Source of the DNA: Xylanivirga thermophila | GTDB taxonomy: Bacteria > Bacillota > Clostridia > Caldicoprobacterales > Xylanivirgaceae | Length of the DNA: 42,821 bases | Assembly: GCF_004138105.1 (NCBI RefSeq) | Contig: NZ_RXHQ01000023.1 | Coordinates: 1-42,821 of the forward strand | Direction of reading: 5' to 3' | Part shown: positions 8,367 to 17,832 of the stretch, piece after piece | Position numbering within the stretch: the first letter of the stretch is position 1 | Layout: each line of letters begins with the position of its first letter | The notes under the pieces: model-generated | What the model was told of the DNA's origin: nothing | What the model saw: the letters and a program-made list of their open reading frames with translations, nothing else | Databases searched by the model: none | Program-made: the position numbers and the translations under genes

Positions 8367-8911
8367 ATACTATAATTATTAAAATGTTTTGTTAAGAGAA
8401 TCAATGCCCAAATGTTTACTATACCGTCTATTACAAGGGAAATTCCTATATACATAGTAAGGGCAACACTTCCAGCAAATGGATTGAATAACAACATTGC
8501 TCCCAATACGCCAGTTACTAATGCTAGTACAAGACCTAGCCACCATTTTTCATACTGCAGCCTTTTTAAATCAATGGATAATTGTAGTCTCAATACACTG
8601 TCAATGATAATAGCAAGTCCCAGCAGTACCGGTAGCGCCACAATAACAGCATTAGGAGCAATAAGCATAAAGATACCGAACATGACAGCCAAAATTCCAC
8701 GTGCAAGATCGAATCTAAATTGGTCTGCAAAATCATTTCCTGCAAAATATCTTATAACCCTTATAACACCAAGTATCAGTATCAATGCACCAAATACTCT
8801 GCAGATGGCACGTGCAGATGTTTCAGGTCGTGCTATTAGTACAAAACCCAGCACAATGTAGAATATGGAGAAAATTATAAACGCCGTTTTAAACTTCTTT
8901 AATCTTTCCAT
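8360..8911 (-). CDS. HdeD/DUF308 family membrane protein
   Basis: 183 residues with six hydrophobic segments arranged as repeated pairs (about 10-30, 37-56, 67-85, 88-106, 124-144 and 150-172), the pattern of HdeD/DUF308 proteins. Motifs such as GALILILGVIRVIRYF and MYIGISLVIDGIVNIWAL are the internally repeated units. The E. coli relative is linked to acid resistance; in Firmicutes the role is unknown. AGGAGGAGAGAG precedes the ATG. It stands alone with its own terminator. Confidence 0.8.
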   Translation of the reverse strand: MERLKKFKTAFIIFSIFYIVLGFVLIARPETSARAICRVFGALILILGVIRVIRYFAGNDFADQFRFDLARGILAVMFGIFMLIAPNAVIVALPVLLGLAIIIDSVLRLQLSIDLKRLQYEKWWLGLVLALVTGVLGAMLLFNPFAGSVALTMYIGISLVIDGIVNIWALILLTKHFNNYSIW

Positions 8912-9130
8912 CTCTCTCCTCCTTGTATTATATTAACCTCTACTATATTTATAACACAACTACATACCTTTTTAAACATCTAAATGCCTCCAAAGGAAAA
9001 TTTATATTATCTTACCAGAGTTTAATACCCTTTTACTACCTAGATGACCAAAACTTTTTATAACCACCCCTATACTGCTTCTCTGACAAGAAAACTCCCC
9101 CTTGCATTCCATGTCACTCTTAAATGTAGG

Positions 9131-11356
9131 TTATTTTACTTCTACATAAATCAGAGCAAGTTCACTATCCGTAGTTTTTATATCTACAAAGCCCTTTTCT
9201 TCATCTTGAATCCATTCATATTCAGTTTCAATAGGATTATTAGGATTATCAATATAATGACATATTACTTTTTTAACATCCTGCCTCCCACAATATATTC
9301 TTATATTACTGCAAGCCTTCTTTTTTCTATTGCTTATAGCCACAAGCTTAGAACCATCTTGAAGCTGATAGAGTTTTGCTGTAATGTCATTATCACTAAC
9401 ATCAATGCCCATAGTGTCCTTAAATACTCCATAACCATATAGATCTAGCCAAACCTTACGCAATTTTATAACGTCCTTTAAATATTTAAATTGTTCAGGA
9501 TCAGAACTAAATGTATTATCCTCTTCCAGATCATATATCCAAAGGTATAATCCCATTATAAAAGCCTTATCTATCATCTCCCTTGAAACTTGACCTACAT
9601 GTACCGGTCGCATGGCTAAACCTTTATGTGGATAAACCATATCTATTAACATCTGATCGGGAAAAGTATATCTATATAATTCTGGATATGCTCCAGTATG
9701 GTAGTGTATAAATGTAGAAATCAATTGTCCTGAAACATACGAACCATGAATATCAGTAACCCCTTCATAGAAGATAACAGGCATATCATCTTCATCTTTT
9801 TTCCTATCCCTTAATAATTGAATAACATCTAAAAGAATCTTTTCATATCCCCTATTCCATGCTGCTGGATGATGTTTGTGATCCCCATTAAAACAAAATT
9901 GTGGTGCAGCCATTCCGAGTTGATCTAAATATATGCCATCTACTCCTATAATATCTATAAGATAAAATATTGCATCCTTAAGATGTTTTTGCCAAGATTC
10001 AGCATTATTGCACATGGTAGCAAAGACTATAGATTCGCTATCACCATAGCCTTCTGTTTTGATATTACCATCTAAATCTTTAACTCCCGCCTCTTCAATT
10101 AGTCCTTGTCTGTCTTGGTATTTTGTATTACACAATTGGCTGTTTATATAAAAGGTTACATGCCCTCCCCTATCCCTTATATATTTTACTGCATTAATAA
10201 GTTCTTCCTCTGTCCCAAGATCCCCATCAGGTAGATACTGGGGAAATCCATTATCGAATCCATCCTTATGCCATCCAGAAATTAAGATATGGTTTAATCC
10301 CATCTCTTCTACTTGGTCATATAATTTAGGTATATCAGAAAATTTATGAACTATTTCCCCATTTTGATATTTGAAATCATAATGTGCCACCATCCCACAG
10401 CTTTTTCTAAACCATTTAGGTAGAAATGGTTTTATAGGGGCTTGACATGATTTTCTCCATCTTCTATAGTTATCTGCCCCCCAGTGCCAATCTCCTTCAT
10501 GTATTGCCATTCCAAAATATGGGGACTCCCACGCTTCACCATAGTGTATTTCAGGATATTTAATTACCCCAAAGCCCATTCCTGGTCTTTTAGTGCCAAA
10601 CGTCTCTGCCCTGAGCCCTCCCACCATAAAATCTTCATCATAACATGCAAGATAGAGCCCCCCATTTTTATCATAATAATCTAGCCACATCATAGACAAA
10701 GGACCTGAATATTTAAATTGTCTAAAAAATGCTCCGTCCTTATCCTTGTTTGTATTTATTCCATCCATAAAATAAACATATTTATATTCCTGCCACTTCC
10801 AGCCAATAGCACTAGGCTGTTTTTCATATGCTTCAACTGGATTTACAATTTTCTCTCCGGAGTTAAAGGGATAGACTAACTGATCATCATTCCAATGCTC
10901 TCCAAGGTATACTCCAAAAACGCTAGGGAAGTTAACTGAAGTTACCACACAATCTGTTTCTTCGTTTTTAATAAATATCTTCCAAAGGGTTTCACACTCT
11001 CCAGACCTAATCTCTACGGTATATGTGACCCCAATATTCCATATCTTATCCTCAGATACTAAGCTTTTATAGCTTATAGAAATGCTTTTTTCTCCTGTAT
11101 CTAATTCATTCAATATAAATTTAGGCTTTAAATCCCTATATTCCAATAAAAAGTTATACTTAGCAGGCCTAATAACTACCATCTTTTCATCCTTTGTCCT
11201 CACCTCAATAGAAAAGGGCATACTCCTAAGTTCGTTCCAGTTTTTTAGTAGATTATCACCATTTTTTGTGTTTACAAGTTCTATAAGCTCTCCGGTCATG
11301 GCATCAAACGCCATATCTATTAGTCCATTTCCAAACCTTATTCTAGATCTATACAT
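9131..11356 (-). CDS. DUF6259-type putative glycoside hydrolase
   Basis: 741 residues, no signal peptide, so probably cytoplasmic. The N-terminal ~260 residues are beta-rich (galactose-mutarotase-like supersandwich pattern). A central TIM-barrel-like part carries HILISGWHKDGFDNG, GGHVTFYINSQL and GVDGIYLDQLG, the last resembling the acidic beta-strand end that holds catalytic Asp in GH36/GH101-related enzymes; a beta-rich C-terminus follows. I match it to DUF6259-type proteins from memory, not from a search. GGGAGG precedes the ATG. An operator-like site 90 bp upstream resembles that of the nearby FadR-type regulator, tying it to the aldolase/importer locus. A role in trimming an imported glycan is inferred. 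Confidence 0.62.
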   Translation of the reverse strand: MYRSRIRFGNGLIDMAFDAMTGELIELVNTKNGDNLLKNWNELRSMPFSIEVRTKDEKMVVIRPAKYNFLLEYRDLKPKFILNELDTGEKSISISYKSLVSEDKIWNIGVTYTVEIRSGECETLWKIFIKNEETDCVVTSVNFPSVFGVYLGEHWNDDQLVYPFNSGEKIVNPVEAYEKQPSAIGWKWQEYKYVYFMDGINTNKDKDGAFFRQFKYSGPLSMMWLDYYDKNGGLYLACYDEDFMVGGLRAETFGTKRPGMGFGVIKYPEIHYGEAWESPYFGMAIHEGDWHWGADNYRRWRKSCQAPIKPFLPKWFRKSCGMVAHYDFKYQNGEIVHKFSDIPKLYDQVEEMGLNHILISGWHKDGFDNGFPQYLPDGDLGTEEELINAVKYIRDRGGHVTFYINSQLCNTKYQDRQGLIEEAGVKDLDGNIKTEGYGDSESIVFATMCNNAESWQKHLKDAIFYLIDIIGVDGIYLDQLGMAAPQFCFNGDHKHHPAAWNRGYEKILLDVIQLLRDRKKDEDDMPVIFYEGVTDIHGSYVSGQLISTFIHYHTGAYPELYRYTFPDQMLIDMVYPHKGLAMRPVHVGQVSREMIDKAFIMGLYLWIYDLEEDNTFSSDPEQFKYLKDVIKLRKVWLDLYGYGVFKDTMGIDVSDNDITAKLYQLQDGSKLVAISNRKKKACSNIRIYCGRQDVKKVICHYIDNPNNPIETEYEWIQDEEKGFVDIKTTDSELALIYVEVK

Positions 11357-11445
11357 TTAACTAAGACCTCCCATAACAATTTTATTTTATCAACAAAATT
11401 TTCCATTCAAAACCCTCTCCCCACATTATCTGATCTGCCTTCATT

Positions 11446-11472
11446 ATTTCAAAATATATATCATATGTAAAT
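11446..11472 (-). promoter_or_regulatory. Second copy of the FadR-type operator
   Basis: The minus-strand sequence holds CATATGATATAT followed, after four different bases, by TGAAAT. This equals the site at 14417-14442 at 18 of 22 aligned positions. It sits about 90 bp upstream of the DUF6259-type gene. I infer common control by the GntR/FadR regulator encoded at 13754-14371. Confidence 0.5.
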
Positions 11473-11515
11473 ATAAAAGATTGAAGAATATACACTTTTA
11501 TGGAATATTTACGCA

Positions 11516-11547
11516 TAAAAAAAGTTCTTTCCATTTCAGAAAGAACT
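11516..11547 (-). terminator. Terminator after sialidase-like gene
   Basis: AGTTCTTTC (11523-11531) and GAAAGAACT (11539-11547) form a 9-bp stem with loop CATTTCA. The minus strand continues in a T-run. It follows the stop codon by about 15 bp. The hairpin is almost identical to that at 14503-14527. Confidence 0.9.
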
Positions 11548-11561
11548 AAAATAACGATTTC

Positions 11562-12713
11562 TTAAGCTATAGAAATACCATTATCAATTTCATCAAGTTT
11601 TAATCTCACTGTCATTATATACGGTTTATCATATTTTTCATCCCAATATCCATATGATGTAAGTACAAATGTACCATCAGACAATACTACATTACCTGCA
11701 TAGCCACAATCCCCACTTCTAAGCGTTGGAGTAAAATCTTCCATGAGCTTTATAAAGTATTGCCCAGGCCTGTTATTTACTAAATCATCATATGTACCTA
11801 CCCACGCACACCAGTCTCCCGCCACCCAATTATAGAAGTCTTCTTTATCTCTCCGTATTATCTCACGAAAGGTAATAAGTAGCCTTCCTGATATGGGATC
11901 ATATTCCGCCTTGTGCCTCTCCCCCATAAGATAATTACACATCTCCCTTGGTGGAGTCCAGCTTACCCCTTCATCATCTGAAAAGGCAATCATAGCATTT
12001 GTCCTTTTATGCTGTGCCCTTGCAAGTAGTGCCAGTTGATCACCTTTCGGTGACCTTATTACCTCTATTTCGCATAGGCCAGCATACTTCTCTATATTAT
12101 CATATGCTTCTAAGAGCCGTTTTGGTGTACTCCAACATTCTTTCCCTTCTTCATCAAATGATAAGTATGTCTTCCAATTATTATATTCATCATCATGGAA
12201 TATCCCCATCCATTTGTAATCCCAACTACCATCAGTTTTTTTCAATCTGGTCAGACTGGCATGGGCTACCAATGCATGCAAACCTTCAAAGTAGTGTTCG
12301 AACTCAGTCCAGGTTTCCCCGCCATCCTCTGAGTAGGCCGTTTTAAAACCCCCTGGATCCCTTGGCAATCCGCTTATAAGTTCCAACCTCTTTCTACCAT
12401 CTGGCTTTTCAATCAGGTATATCGTGGGGGTCTCCTGACTATCATTCCATGAGGCGGGAGTAGTTAGTCTATTACTCCATGTGCTCCCGCCATCCATGCT
12501 TTTTTTCATAACTATAGGTCCCTTACCATGGCCTTTTGGATAAAATGTATATATAGTTCCATCATCTAGGAGTACAGAGTCTGGATGGCCCAAATATTGT
12601 CCTTCCTCTTTATCCACCAGAAACTGTCGATCATAATCTTTGGAAATATCTATATATATTATCTTATTATCTTCCAATCCATTCATCCCCATTATCCAAT
12701 TAAAATAAAACAT
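11562..12713 (-). CDS. BNR/Asp-box sialidase-like protein
   Basis: Up to 383 residues with the six-bladed sialidase propeller signature: Asp-boxes SMDGGSTWS, SEDGGETWT and SDDEGVSWT, spaced along the chain. No signal peptide is visible, so a cytoplasmic enzyme is likely. The start is uncertain: the first ATG has no good ribosome site, and ATG codons at residues 8 and 10 are also possible. It is followed in transcription by nothing before the terminator, and preceded at 23 bp by an N-acetylneuraminate-lyase-family aldolase. Together they suggest sialic acid or a related keto-sugar as substrate, though the propeller family also includes non-sialidase hydrolases. Confidence 0.75.
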   Translation of the reverse strand: MFYFNWIMGMNGLEDNKIIYIDISKDYDRQFLVDKEEGQYLGHPDSVLLDDGTIYTFYPKGHGKGPIVMKKSMDGGSTWSNRLTTPASWNDSQETPTIYLIEKPDGRKRLELISGLPRDPGGFKTAYSEDGGETWTEFEHYFEGLHALVAHASLTRLKKTDGSWDYKWMGIFHDDEYNNWKTYLSFDEEGKECWSTPKRLLEAYDNIEKYAGLCEIEVIRSPKGDQLALLARAQHKRTNAMIAFSDDEGVSWTPPREMCNYLMGERHKAEYDPISGRLLITFREIIRRDKEDFYNWVAGDWCAWVGTYDDLVNNRPGQYFIKLMEDFTPTLRSGDCGYAGNVVLSDGTFVLTSYGYWDEKYDKPYIMTVRLKLDEIDNGISIA

Positions 12714-12736
12714 TGTACTATAAAAACTATAGCGTT

Positions 12737-13669
12737 CTACACAAATTCTAATAATCTTATCCCTGATGTCCCTTTGATATCCTTTATTCTCTTAAGCTCT
12801 TTCCTTAAGGACTTTAGCTCATTATCATCTAACTGCTTAAATGGCTTCCTATCTATCCCGCAATCTATCCCCATCCATCTGAGCCCTGCCCTTATAGATG
12901 GATAACATCCATACTTTAAACATACCTCTATAACATCATTAGCTATCTTAAGCTTTTCATTGGCCTTTTGATATTCGCCTGTCTTTATATCATTATATAT
13001 TGCTATATAAATCTCAGGATCAAGATTATAGAAACTACCTATTATACCGTCAGCACCCATCATAAGCCCTGATACACACATCTCATCTGCTCCTGAATAT
13101 ACTACAAAATCCTGTCCTATATGCTCCTTTATCCTTTGCATCTCATAGTGATTCATAGACGTATATTTAATACCCTTTACATTTTCTATACCCGATAACT
13201 TCTTAATGGCGTCTATACCCATATTCACTCCAGTAGTAGCAGGAATGCTATAAATTATCATGGGCAATGGTGTGCTTTGTGCCACATCTTCATAATAACC
13301 ATATAGCTCTTCAAAGGAAAACTTATAATAAAAGGGTGGTATGGATGAAATAGCATCTGCTCCCGCCTCATAGGCATGTTTTGCCAATTCAATAGCATGT
13401 TTTGTATCAATAGTACCTACATGTACTATTATGGGCACCTTACCACCTACTTCATCTATAACAGTCTCCACAACTGCCTTGCGCTCTGAAGTATCCATCA
13501 TAATACCCTGGCCTGTACTTCCAGTGAGATAAAATCCATCTACTCCTTGGCTTAATAAATAGTTGACAAGACCTTTTAATTTCTCAAAATCAACATTCTC
13601 ATCACAGTCAAAAGGTGTAATAAGGGCAGGTATAACGCCTTTTATATCCTTTAGATTAAAAATAGACAT
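12737..13669 (-). CDS. N-acetylneuraminate lyase / DapA-family aldolase
   Basis: 310 residues, a normal length for this class-I aldolase TIM barrel. GSTGQG (about 50-55) binds the pyruvate carboxylate, YSIPATTG holds the catalytic Tyr, and KGIKYTS holds the Schiff-base Lys. The family splits 4-hydroxy-2-oxo acids to pyruvate and an aldehyde, or runs in reverse in lysine synthesis. The sialidase-like neighbour, the sugar importer and the GntR regulator favour N-acetylneuraminate lyase or another sugar-acid aldolase over biosynthetic DapA. Motifs alone do not decide between them. AGGA precedes the ATG. Confidence 0.85.
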   Translation of the reverse strand: MSIFNLKDIKGVIPALITPFDCDENVDFEKLKGLVNYLLSQGVDGFYLTGSTGQGIMMDTSERKAVVETVIDEVGGKVPIIVHVGTIDTKHAIELAKHAYEAGADAISSIPPFYYKFSFEELYGYYEDVAQSTPLPMIIYSIPATTGVNMGIDAIKKLSGIENVKGIKYTSMNHYEMQRIKEHIGQDFVVYSGADEMCVSGLMMGADGIIGSFYNLDPEIYIAIYNDIKTGEYQKANEKLKIANDVIEVCLKYGCYPSIRAGLRWMGIDCGIDRKPFKQLDDNELKSLRKELKRIKDIKGTSGIRLLEFV

Positions 13670-13753
13670 ATTATATTCCTTCTTTCCTATGTAATAGTAT
13701 TAAACAAGAAAAGCTATATACAGTTGTCTTTGCAATATTCATAACAAAATATA

Positions 13754-14371
13754 TTAGATAGAACTTAGATATCCTTTACCAATATACAAGTGTCTACGAA
13801 TAATTTTTTCGGCTTGATCAGCATCTTTGATTTGAAGATTTTTTACTAATTCCTCATGTTTATCTATTTCTGATTCTTTATGTAAGGGCACAAATCTATT
13901 GATAGCATAGAAAAGATTTAGCTTCATAACTTTATCAAATTCATCAATTAAAACGGCGCAATCTGTTAATGCTATTAGTGCACGATGAAATGCAATTTCT
14001 GTTTCCCAATTTTGTCTTGAACCTAATAGTGCATGATCTGCTTTTTGCGCTAATTGTATCAACTTTTCTTCGTTTATTTTTACTGCGTTTCCACAATACA
14101 TACGAGCTGCCTGACATTCTAAAGCCTCACGTATTACTAATCTTCCAATAATGTCATCAGATCTAATAAGACGTACTTGCGTTCCTTTGCGCGGAATACT
14201 TTCTAGAAAACCTTCTGCCTCCAATTGAAGAATTGCCTCCAAAACAGGCGCTACACTTACTCCCAATTCTTTGGCAATATCGCGTCGATTCAATATTTCT
14301 CCAGGAGTTAATTCATTTTCCATTAATCTGCGCAAAAGCTCGTCATATACTGTTTGAGATAAAGACTGCAT
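13754..14371 (-). CDS. GntR/FadR-family regulator of the carbohydrate locus
   Basis: 205 residues: N-terminal winged helix (LNRRDIAKELGVSVAPVLEAI, about 26-46) and an all-helical FCD ligand domain with the metal-binding type His residues (EIAFHRALI, later HEELVKNL and RRHL). NanR, the sialate regulator, is of this class, which fits the aldolase and sialidase-like neighbours. Its own promoter is covered by a 26-bp near-palindrome, so autoregulation is likely; a second similar site precedes the DUF6259-type gene. GGGGAAGAG lies before the ATG. Confidence 0.87.
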   Translation of the reverse strand: MQSLSQTVYDELLRRLMENELTPGEILNRRDIAKELGVSVAPVLEAILQLEAEGFLESIPRKGTQVRLIRSDDIIGRLVIREALECQAARMYCGNAVKINEEKLIQLAQKADHALLGSRQNWETEIAFHRALIALTDCAVLIDEFDKVMKLNLFYAINRFVPLHKESEIDKHEELVKNLQIKDADQAEKIIRRHLYIGKGYLSSI

Positions 14372-14416
14372 TTAGCTCTTCCCCTTTCTGCAAAAGTAAT
14401 ATAAGATGTACGCTAT

Positions 14417-14452
14417 ATTTCATATGATATATCACATGAAATAAAATGTCAA
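14417..14452 (-). promoter_or_regulatory. Promoter and operator of the FadR-type regulator
   Basis: On the minus strand a perfect -35 TTGACA (14447-14452), 17-nt spacer and -10 TATCAT (14424-14429). The near-perfect palindrome 14417-14442 (ATTTCATATGATATATCACA then TGAAAT) overlaps the spacer and -10. This is the expected geometry for repression by the gene it controls. Confidence 0.8.
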
Positions 14453-14496
14453 GTGAATTTAAATCTTATACCTATTCCGACCATGCTGGATACATC

Positions 14497-14527
14497 AAAA
14501 AAGGTTCTTTCCATTTCAGAAAGAACC
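14497..14527 (-). terminator. Terminator of the second importer operon
   Basis: GGTTCTTTC (14503-14511) and GAAAGAACC (14519-14527) with loop CATTTCA, followed on the minus strand by a T-run. It lies about 30 bp after the stop codon of the last permease gene. The stem-loop copies the one at 11523-11547 except for the compensating outer base pair. Confidence 0.9.
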
Positions 14528-14556
14528 CCAATAATAATTTATCAATTATACAAAGC

Positions 14557-15372
14557 TTATTCTTTTATAGACCCTGTAATACCTTCTGCAAAATTTTTCT
14601 GTAATAAAAGAAAAATAATAATCGTAGGCAAGGTACTAATAGTTACAGCTAGCATTAAAACACCGTAATCAATAACATACCCAGCTGTCAAATCAGCAAT
14701 TAAAAGAGGCATTGTTTTACTCTCAGGTTTTTGGAGAATAACTAACGGCCATAAATAATTATTCCATGCACTCATAAAAGTCACTACAGCTGCAGCTGCA
14801 TAAGTAGAACGCATAATCGGTATATACATTTTAAAAAATATTTTAAATTCTCCTAGACCTTCTATTCTTGATGCTTCAATGATATCATGGGGAAATGATC
14901 TAGTACTTTGCCGAAATAAAAATATTAAAAATGCTGTTGATATAGTAGGAAGAATAAATCCCAATGTAGTATCTAATAAATTAGCTTTTCCAAACATCAT
15001 AAATAATGGAATCATAATAGCTGCAAAAGGAACCATCATCGATAATAGCAAAATATTCATTAACCTATCTTTGCCCTTATTGTGGTATGTTTCAAATCCG
15101 TATCCAGCTATTGAGCATACAATCAAACTGGCTATAGTCGCTAAAATAGCATTTTTAAATGAGTTAAAAAATGCTCGAGTTAAATTTGTATTAGATAAAA
15201 GGATTTTAAAGTTTTGAGCTAAATAAGTACCTGGTAGTAACTCTCCAGTAATAACATCTACACTTTTATTCGTAGATGAAACCATCATCCATAATAATGG
15301 AAATAATGATAATAACGCTACGATAGCTAGAAACAAATATTTAATTATATTAGTTATGCGTTTTTTTATCAT
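14557..15372 (-). CDS. Carbohydrate ABC transporter permease, MalG type
   Basis: 271 residues with six membrane helices and EAA loop EASRIEGLG...MYIP. It overlaps the MalF-type gene by 4 bp (ATGA), so the two are translated together. It is the last gene of the second importer operon. As in the first operon, no ATPase gene is present. Confidence 0.92.
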   Translation of the reverse strand: MIKKRITNIIKYLFLAIVALLSLFPLLWMMVSSTNKSVDVITGELLPGTYLAQNFKILLSNTNLTRAFFNSFKNAILATIASLIVCSIAGYGFETYHNKGKDRLMNILLLSMMVPFAAIMIPLFMMFGKANLLDTTLGFILPTISTAFLIFLFRQSTRSFPHDIIEASRIEGLGEFKIFFKMYIPIMRSTYAAAAVVTFMSAWNNYLWPLVILQKPESKTMPLLIADLTAGYVIDYGVLMLAVTISTLPTIIIFLLLQKNFAEGITGSIKE

Positions 15373-16247
15373 CTCTTATCACCTACTTTCATTTGAATAA
15401 ATGCTAAGATAGCAACCATAATAAACACAACATATGAAACTGCAGCAGCATAACCAAATTGAGGTGAATATTCAAATGATAATCTGTATATATACTGCGA
15501 CATAGAAATAGTTGCATTTGCCGGGCCACCATTGGTCAAGTTTTTTGTTTCATCAAATAATTGTAATGTGCCATTGGTAGACATAATTGTTGTTAAAAGA
15601 ATCATGGGCCTTAATAATGGAATTGTAATTTTAAAAAACTTGGTAAATGGCCCTGCACCATCAATTTTCGCCGCATCATAAATAGATGTACTTATATTTT
15701 GTAACCCAGATAAATAAAACACCATATTATAACCAGTCCATCTCCATGTCAGGGCTATAATGATTATTATTCTAGCTCTCCATGGATCTCCAAGCCAGTT
15801 AATTGGTTTATCAATAAAATTAAGCTTAAGCAAAAGTGCATTTACAAGGCCATCTAAAGCAAACATTGATCTAAAAATAATAGAATATGATACTAATGAT
15901 GTTGCACATGGTAAAAAAATTGCCGTTCGAAAAAAACTTCTACATTTTAAATTTTCATCGTTCAATAAGTTTGCCAGGATCAAAGCTAATATTAACATTA
16001 TTGGAATCTGTAACATATAAATAAAGGTATTTTTTAATGAAGTTTTAAATAAATCATCGGAAAATAACCTTATATAGTTAGAAAATCCGGTGAACCTAAT
16101 GTTTTTTCCAACACCCGTCTGCAATGATAATATAAAAGCCTTAACGATGGGATAAAAATAAAAAATGAAGATCATAATTGTTGCTGGCAATACAAAAGCC
16201 CATCCTGTAATATTTTGTTTTTTTTCTAAACTTATTGCATTCTTCAA
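15369..16247 (-). CDS. Carbohydrate ABC transporter permease, MalF type
   Basis: 292 residues, six membrane helices, EAA loop DAAKIDGAGP...ITIP. The start is TTG at 16245-16247, chosen because GGAGGGG lies 5-6 bp upstream and no ATG fits. The 121-bp gap to the binding-protein gene contains a 17-bp hairpin that may set expression levels. Confidence 0.92.
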   Translation of the reverse strand: MKNAISLEKKQNITGWAFVLPATIMIFIFYFYPIVKAFILSLQTGVGKNIRFTGFSNYIRLFSDDLFKTSLKNTFIYMLQIPIMLILALILANLLNDENLKCRSFFRTAIFLPCATSLVSYSIIFRSMFALDGLVNALLLKLNFIDKPINWLGDPWRARIIIIIALTWRWTGYNMVFYLSGLQNISTSIYDAAKIDGAGPFTKFFKITIPLLRPMILLTTIMSTNGTLQLFDETKNLTNGGPANATISMSQYIYRLSFEYSPQFGYAAAVSYVVFIMVAILAFIQMKVGDKR

Positions 16248-16281
16248 TATGACCCCTCCATCTTAACTATGAATTGAATTA

Positions 16282-16347
16282 AATGAGGTGTTGCAAATTG
16301 TTATATACATAATGTAGATAATATGTATTGATTTGCAACCCCTCATT
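16282..16347 (-). other. Long intercistronic hairpin after the second binding-protein gene
   Basis: Arms 16282-16298 and 16331-16347 pair over 17 bp with one mismatch (AATGAGG...GCAAAT); inside them ATACATA and TATGTAT pair again, giving a long stem. There is no T-run. It sits between the binding-protein and permease genes, the same place as the hairpin in the first importer operon. Confidence 0.8.
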
Positions 16348-16368
16348 ATGAACCATTAGTTTATATAA

Positions 16369-17691
16369 TCATTTTCCCATCTGGAATTTTACAGCCTCTT
16401 CTGCCTCGTTCAAAGCATCATCTCTATCTGCCCCTAATATAATCTTTGTAATTGCATTTCCTATAGCATCCCTCGCCTCATAGTTATATATGCCATAGGT
16501 TACTTTAGGCACCTTAGCTGCAAAATCGATAATATCCGAATAGATCTTTTGCCCACCAAAAAATTCATGAGGTTCAGAGTATACATCACTATCACCAGCA
16601 GGTAAATAAGTAGCAATGGCACCTGATGAAGGTAATATTGTTTCATATAATTCTACACTACCTGCAAAAGTCTGAGACAGAAAATCTATTGCTGTGTCTA
16701 TATTTTTAGAACTGGATAAAACCATCCAGCTAGATCCACCCTGATTGCTATAATTAGTAGCATTAGGTGCTTTTTCTAGCTTAGGTATATTAGTAATTTG
16801 CCAAAGACCTTTTTGATCTGTTTGCGGTACAATAGAACCAATAATCCAGCAGCCATTTATTGTACCTGCTACCGTTCCACTATTAAAAGAACTAACATAT
16901 TGATCCCAATCATTTACTTCAACTATTACTCCGCTCTTAACAAGTTCTACATAAACATCAATTATCTCTTTTAATACATCATTATCCTTAATAAATACCT
17001 CTCCACTATCATCAAACATCCAGCTACCAGCACTTTGCAACATAAGCATTAATAAATCTGGTTGTCCTGCTGTTGTAGAATCCAAAGGTTTTTTAGTTTT
17101 TTCAAGAACTTCTTTACCTATATCAATATACTCTGACCATGTAATATCCGTCATATCGTCAATACTATATCCTGCTTCCTCTAAAATATCTGTTCTTAAT
17201 GCATTAATTACAACTCCACTGTCAAAAGGAACTCCATAATTTTTGCCCTTTACAGTACTAAGAGCTATCTTATATTCAGCAAACTTAGAAAAGTCTATCC
17301 CTGAATCTGTTAAATCAACAAATGCATCTGGATAGTTTGTAACATTTTTAATAAGTGCATTATCCTGCATTAGAAGTATATCAGGCAAAGTACCCGTTTG
17401 GCCTGAAGTGAGTGCTGTCGTTAATTTTGTCTGCACATCATCCCATGGTGTTTCAATAATATCAATCTTAGCCTTTGAATTTATCTTTGCATAAATCTTA
17501 GCCGCTTCATCCATTGCATAAATATTAAAATTTGGATCCCAACACCATACTTTAATTACAGCTTCTTTATCACTAGCTTCTTTAGATGGATTTGTAGTAT
17601 CTGTTTGGCCCGAATCGTTATCACTAGAACACCCTGCTACAAATAACAATATCATAGTTAAGCTTAATAACAATGCCAAAAACCTTTTCAT
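16369..17691 (-). CDS. Extracellular sugar-binding lipoprotein
   Basis: 440 residues from the ATG at 17689-17691, which is preceded by AGAGGGG; the longer frame would put 13 charged residues before the signal peptide. The signal ends LFVAGC (lipobox), then a Ser/Asp/Thr linker. The body has family-1 features: VIKVWCWDPNFN, GVPFDSGVVINALR, NQGGSSWMVLS. It should bind the carbohydrate imported by the two permeases. Its link to the aldolase and sialidase-like genes suggests a sialic-acid-type or oligosaccharide ligand, by inference only. Confidence 0.92.
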   Translation of the reverse strand: MKRFLALLLSLTMILLFVAGCSSDNDSGQTDTTNPSKEASDKEAVIKVWCWDPNFNIYAMDEAAKIYAKINSKAKIDIIETPWDDVQTKLTTALTSGQTGTLPDILLMQDNALIKNVTNYPDAFVDLTDSGIDFSKFAEYKIALSTVKGKNYGVPFDSGVVINALRTDILEEAGYSIDDMTDITWSEYIDIGKEVLEKTKKPLDSTTAGQPDLLMLMLQSAGSWMFDDSGEVFIKDNDVLKEIIDVYVELVKSGVIVEVNDWDQYVSSFNSGTVAGTINGCWIIGSIVPQTDQKGLWQITNIPKLEKAPNATNYSNQGGSSWMVLSSSKNIDTAIDFLSQTFAGSVELYETILPSSGAIATYLPAGDSDVYSEPHEFFGGQKIYSDIIDFAAKVPKVTYGIYNYEARDAIGNAITKIILGADRDDALNEAEEAVKFQMGK

Positions 17692-17832
17692 ATTAATTCC
17701 CCTCTTCTTAAAAATATTTTTTATTGACAAAAATTCATCAGGGTATATAAATAAATATATGCATGTAATTAGGGTTATATCACCCCCTCTAACTATTTTT
17801 ATTAAAACTTTGTTATAATTAAATAGTTAATA

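Noticed and set aside
17692-17832. Possible operator resembling the FadR-type site upstream of the second binding protein
   Set aside because: ATTACATGCATATATT shares only scattered bases with the two good sites and is not symmetric.
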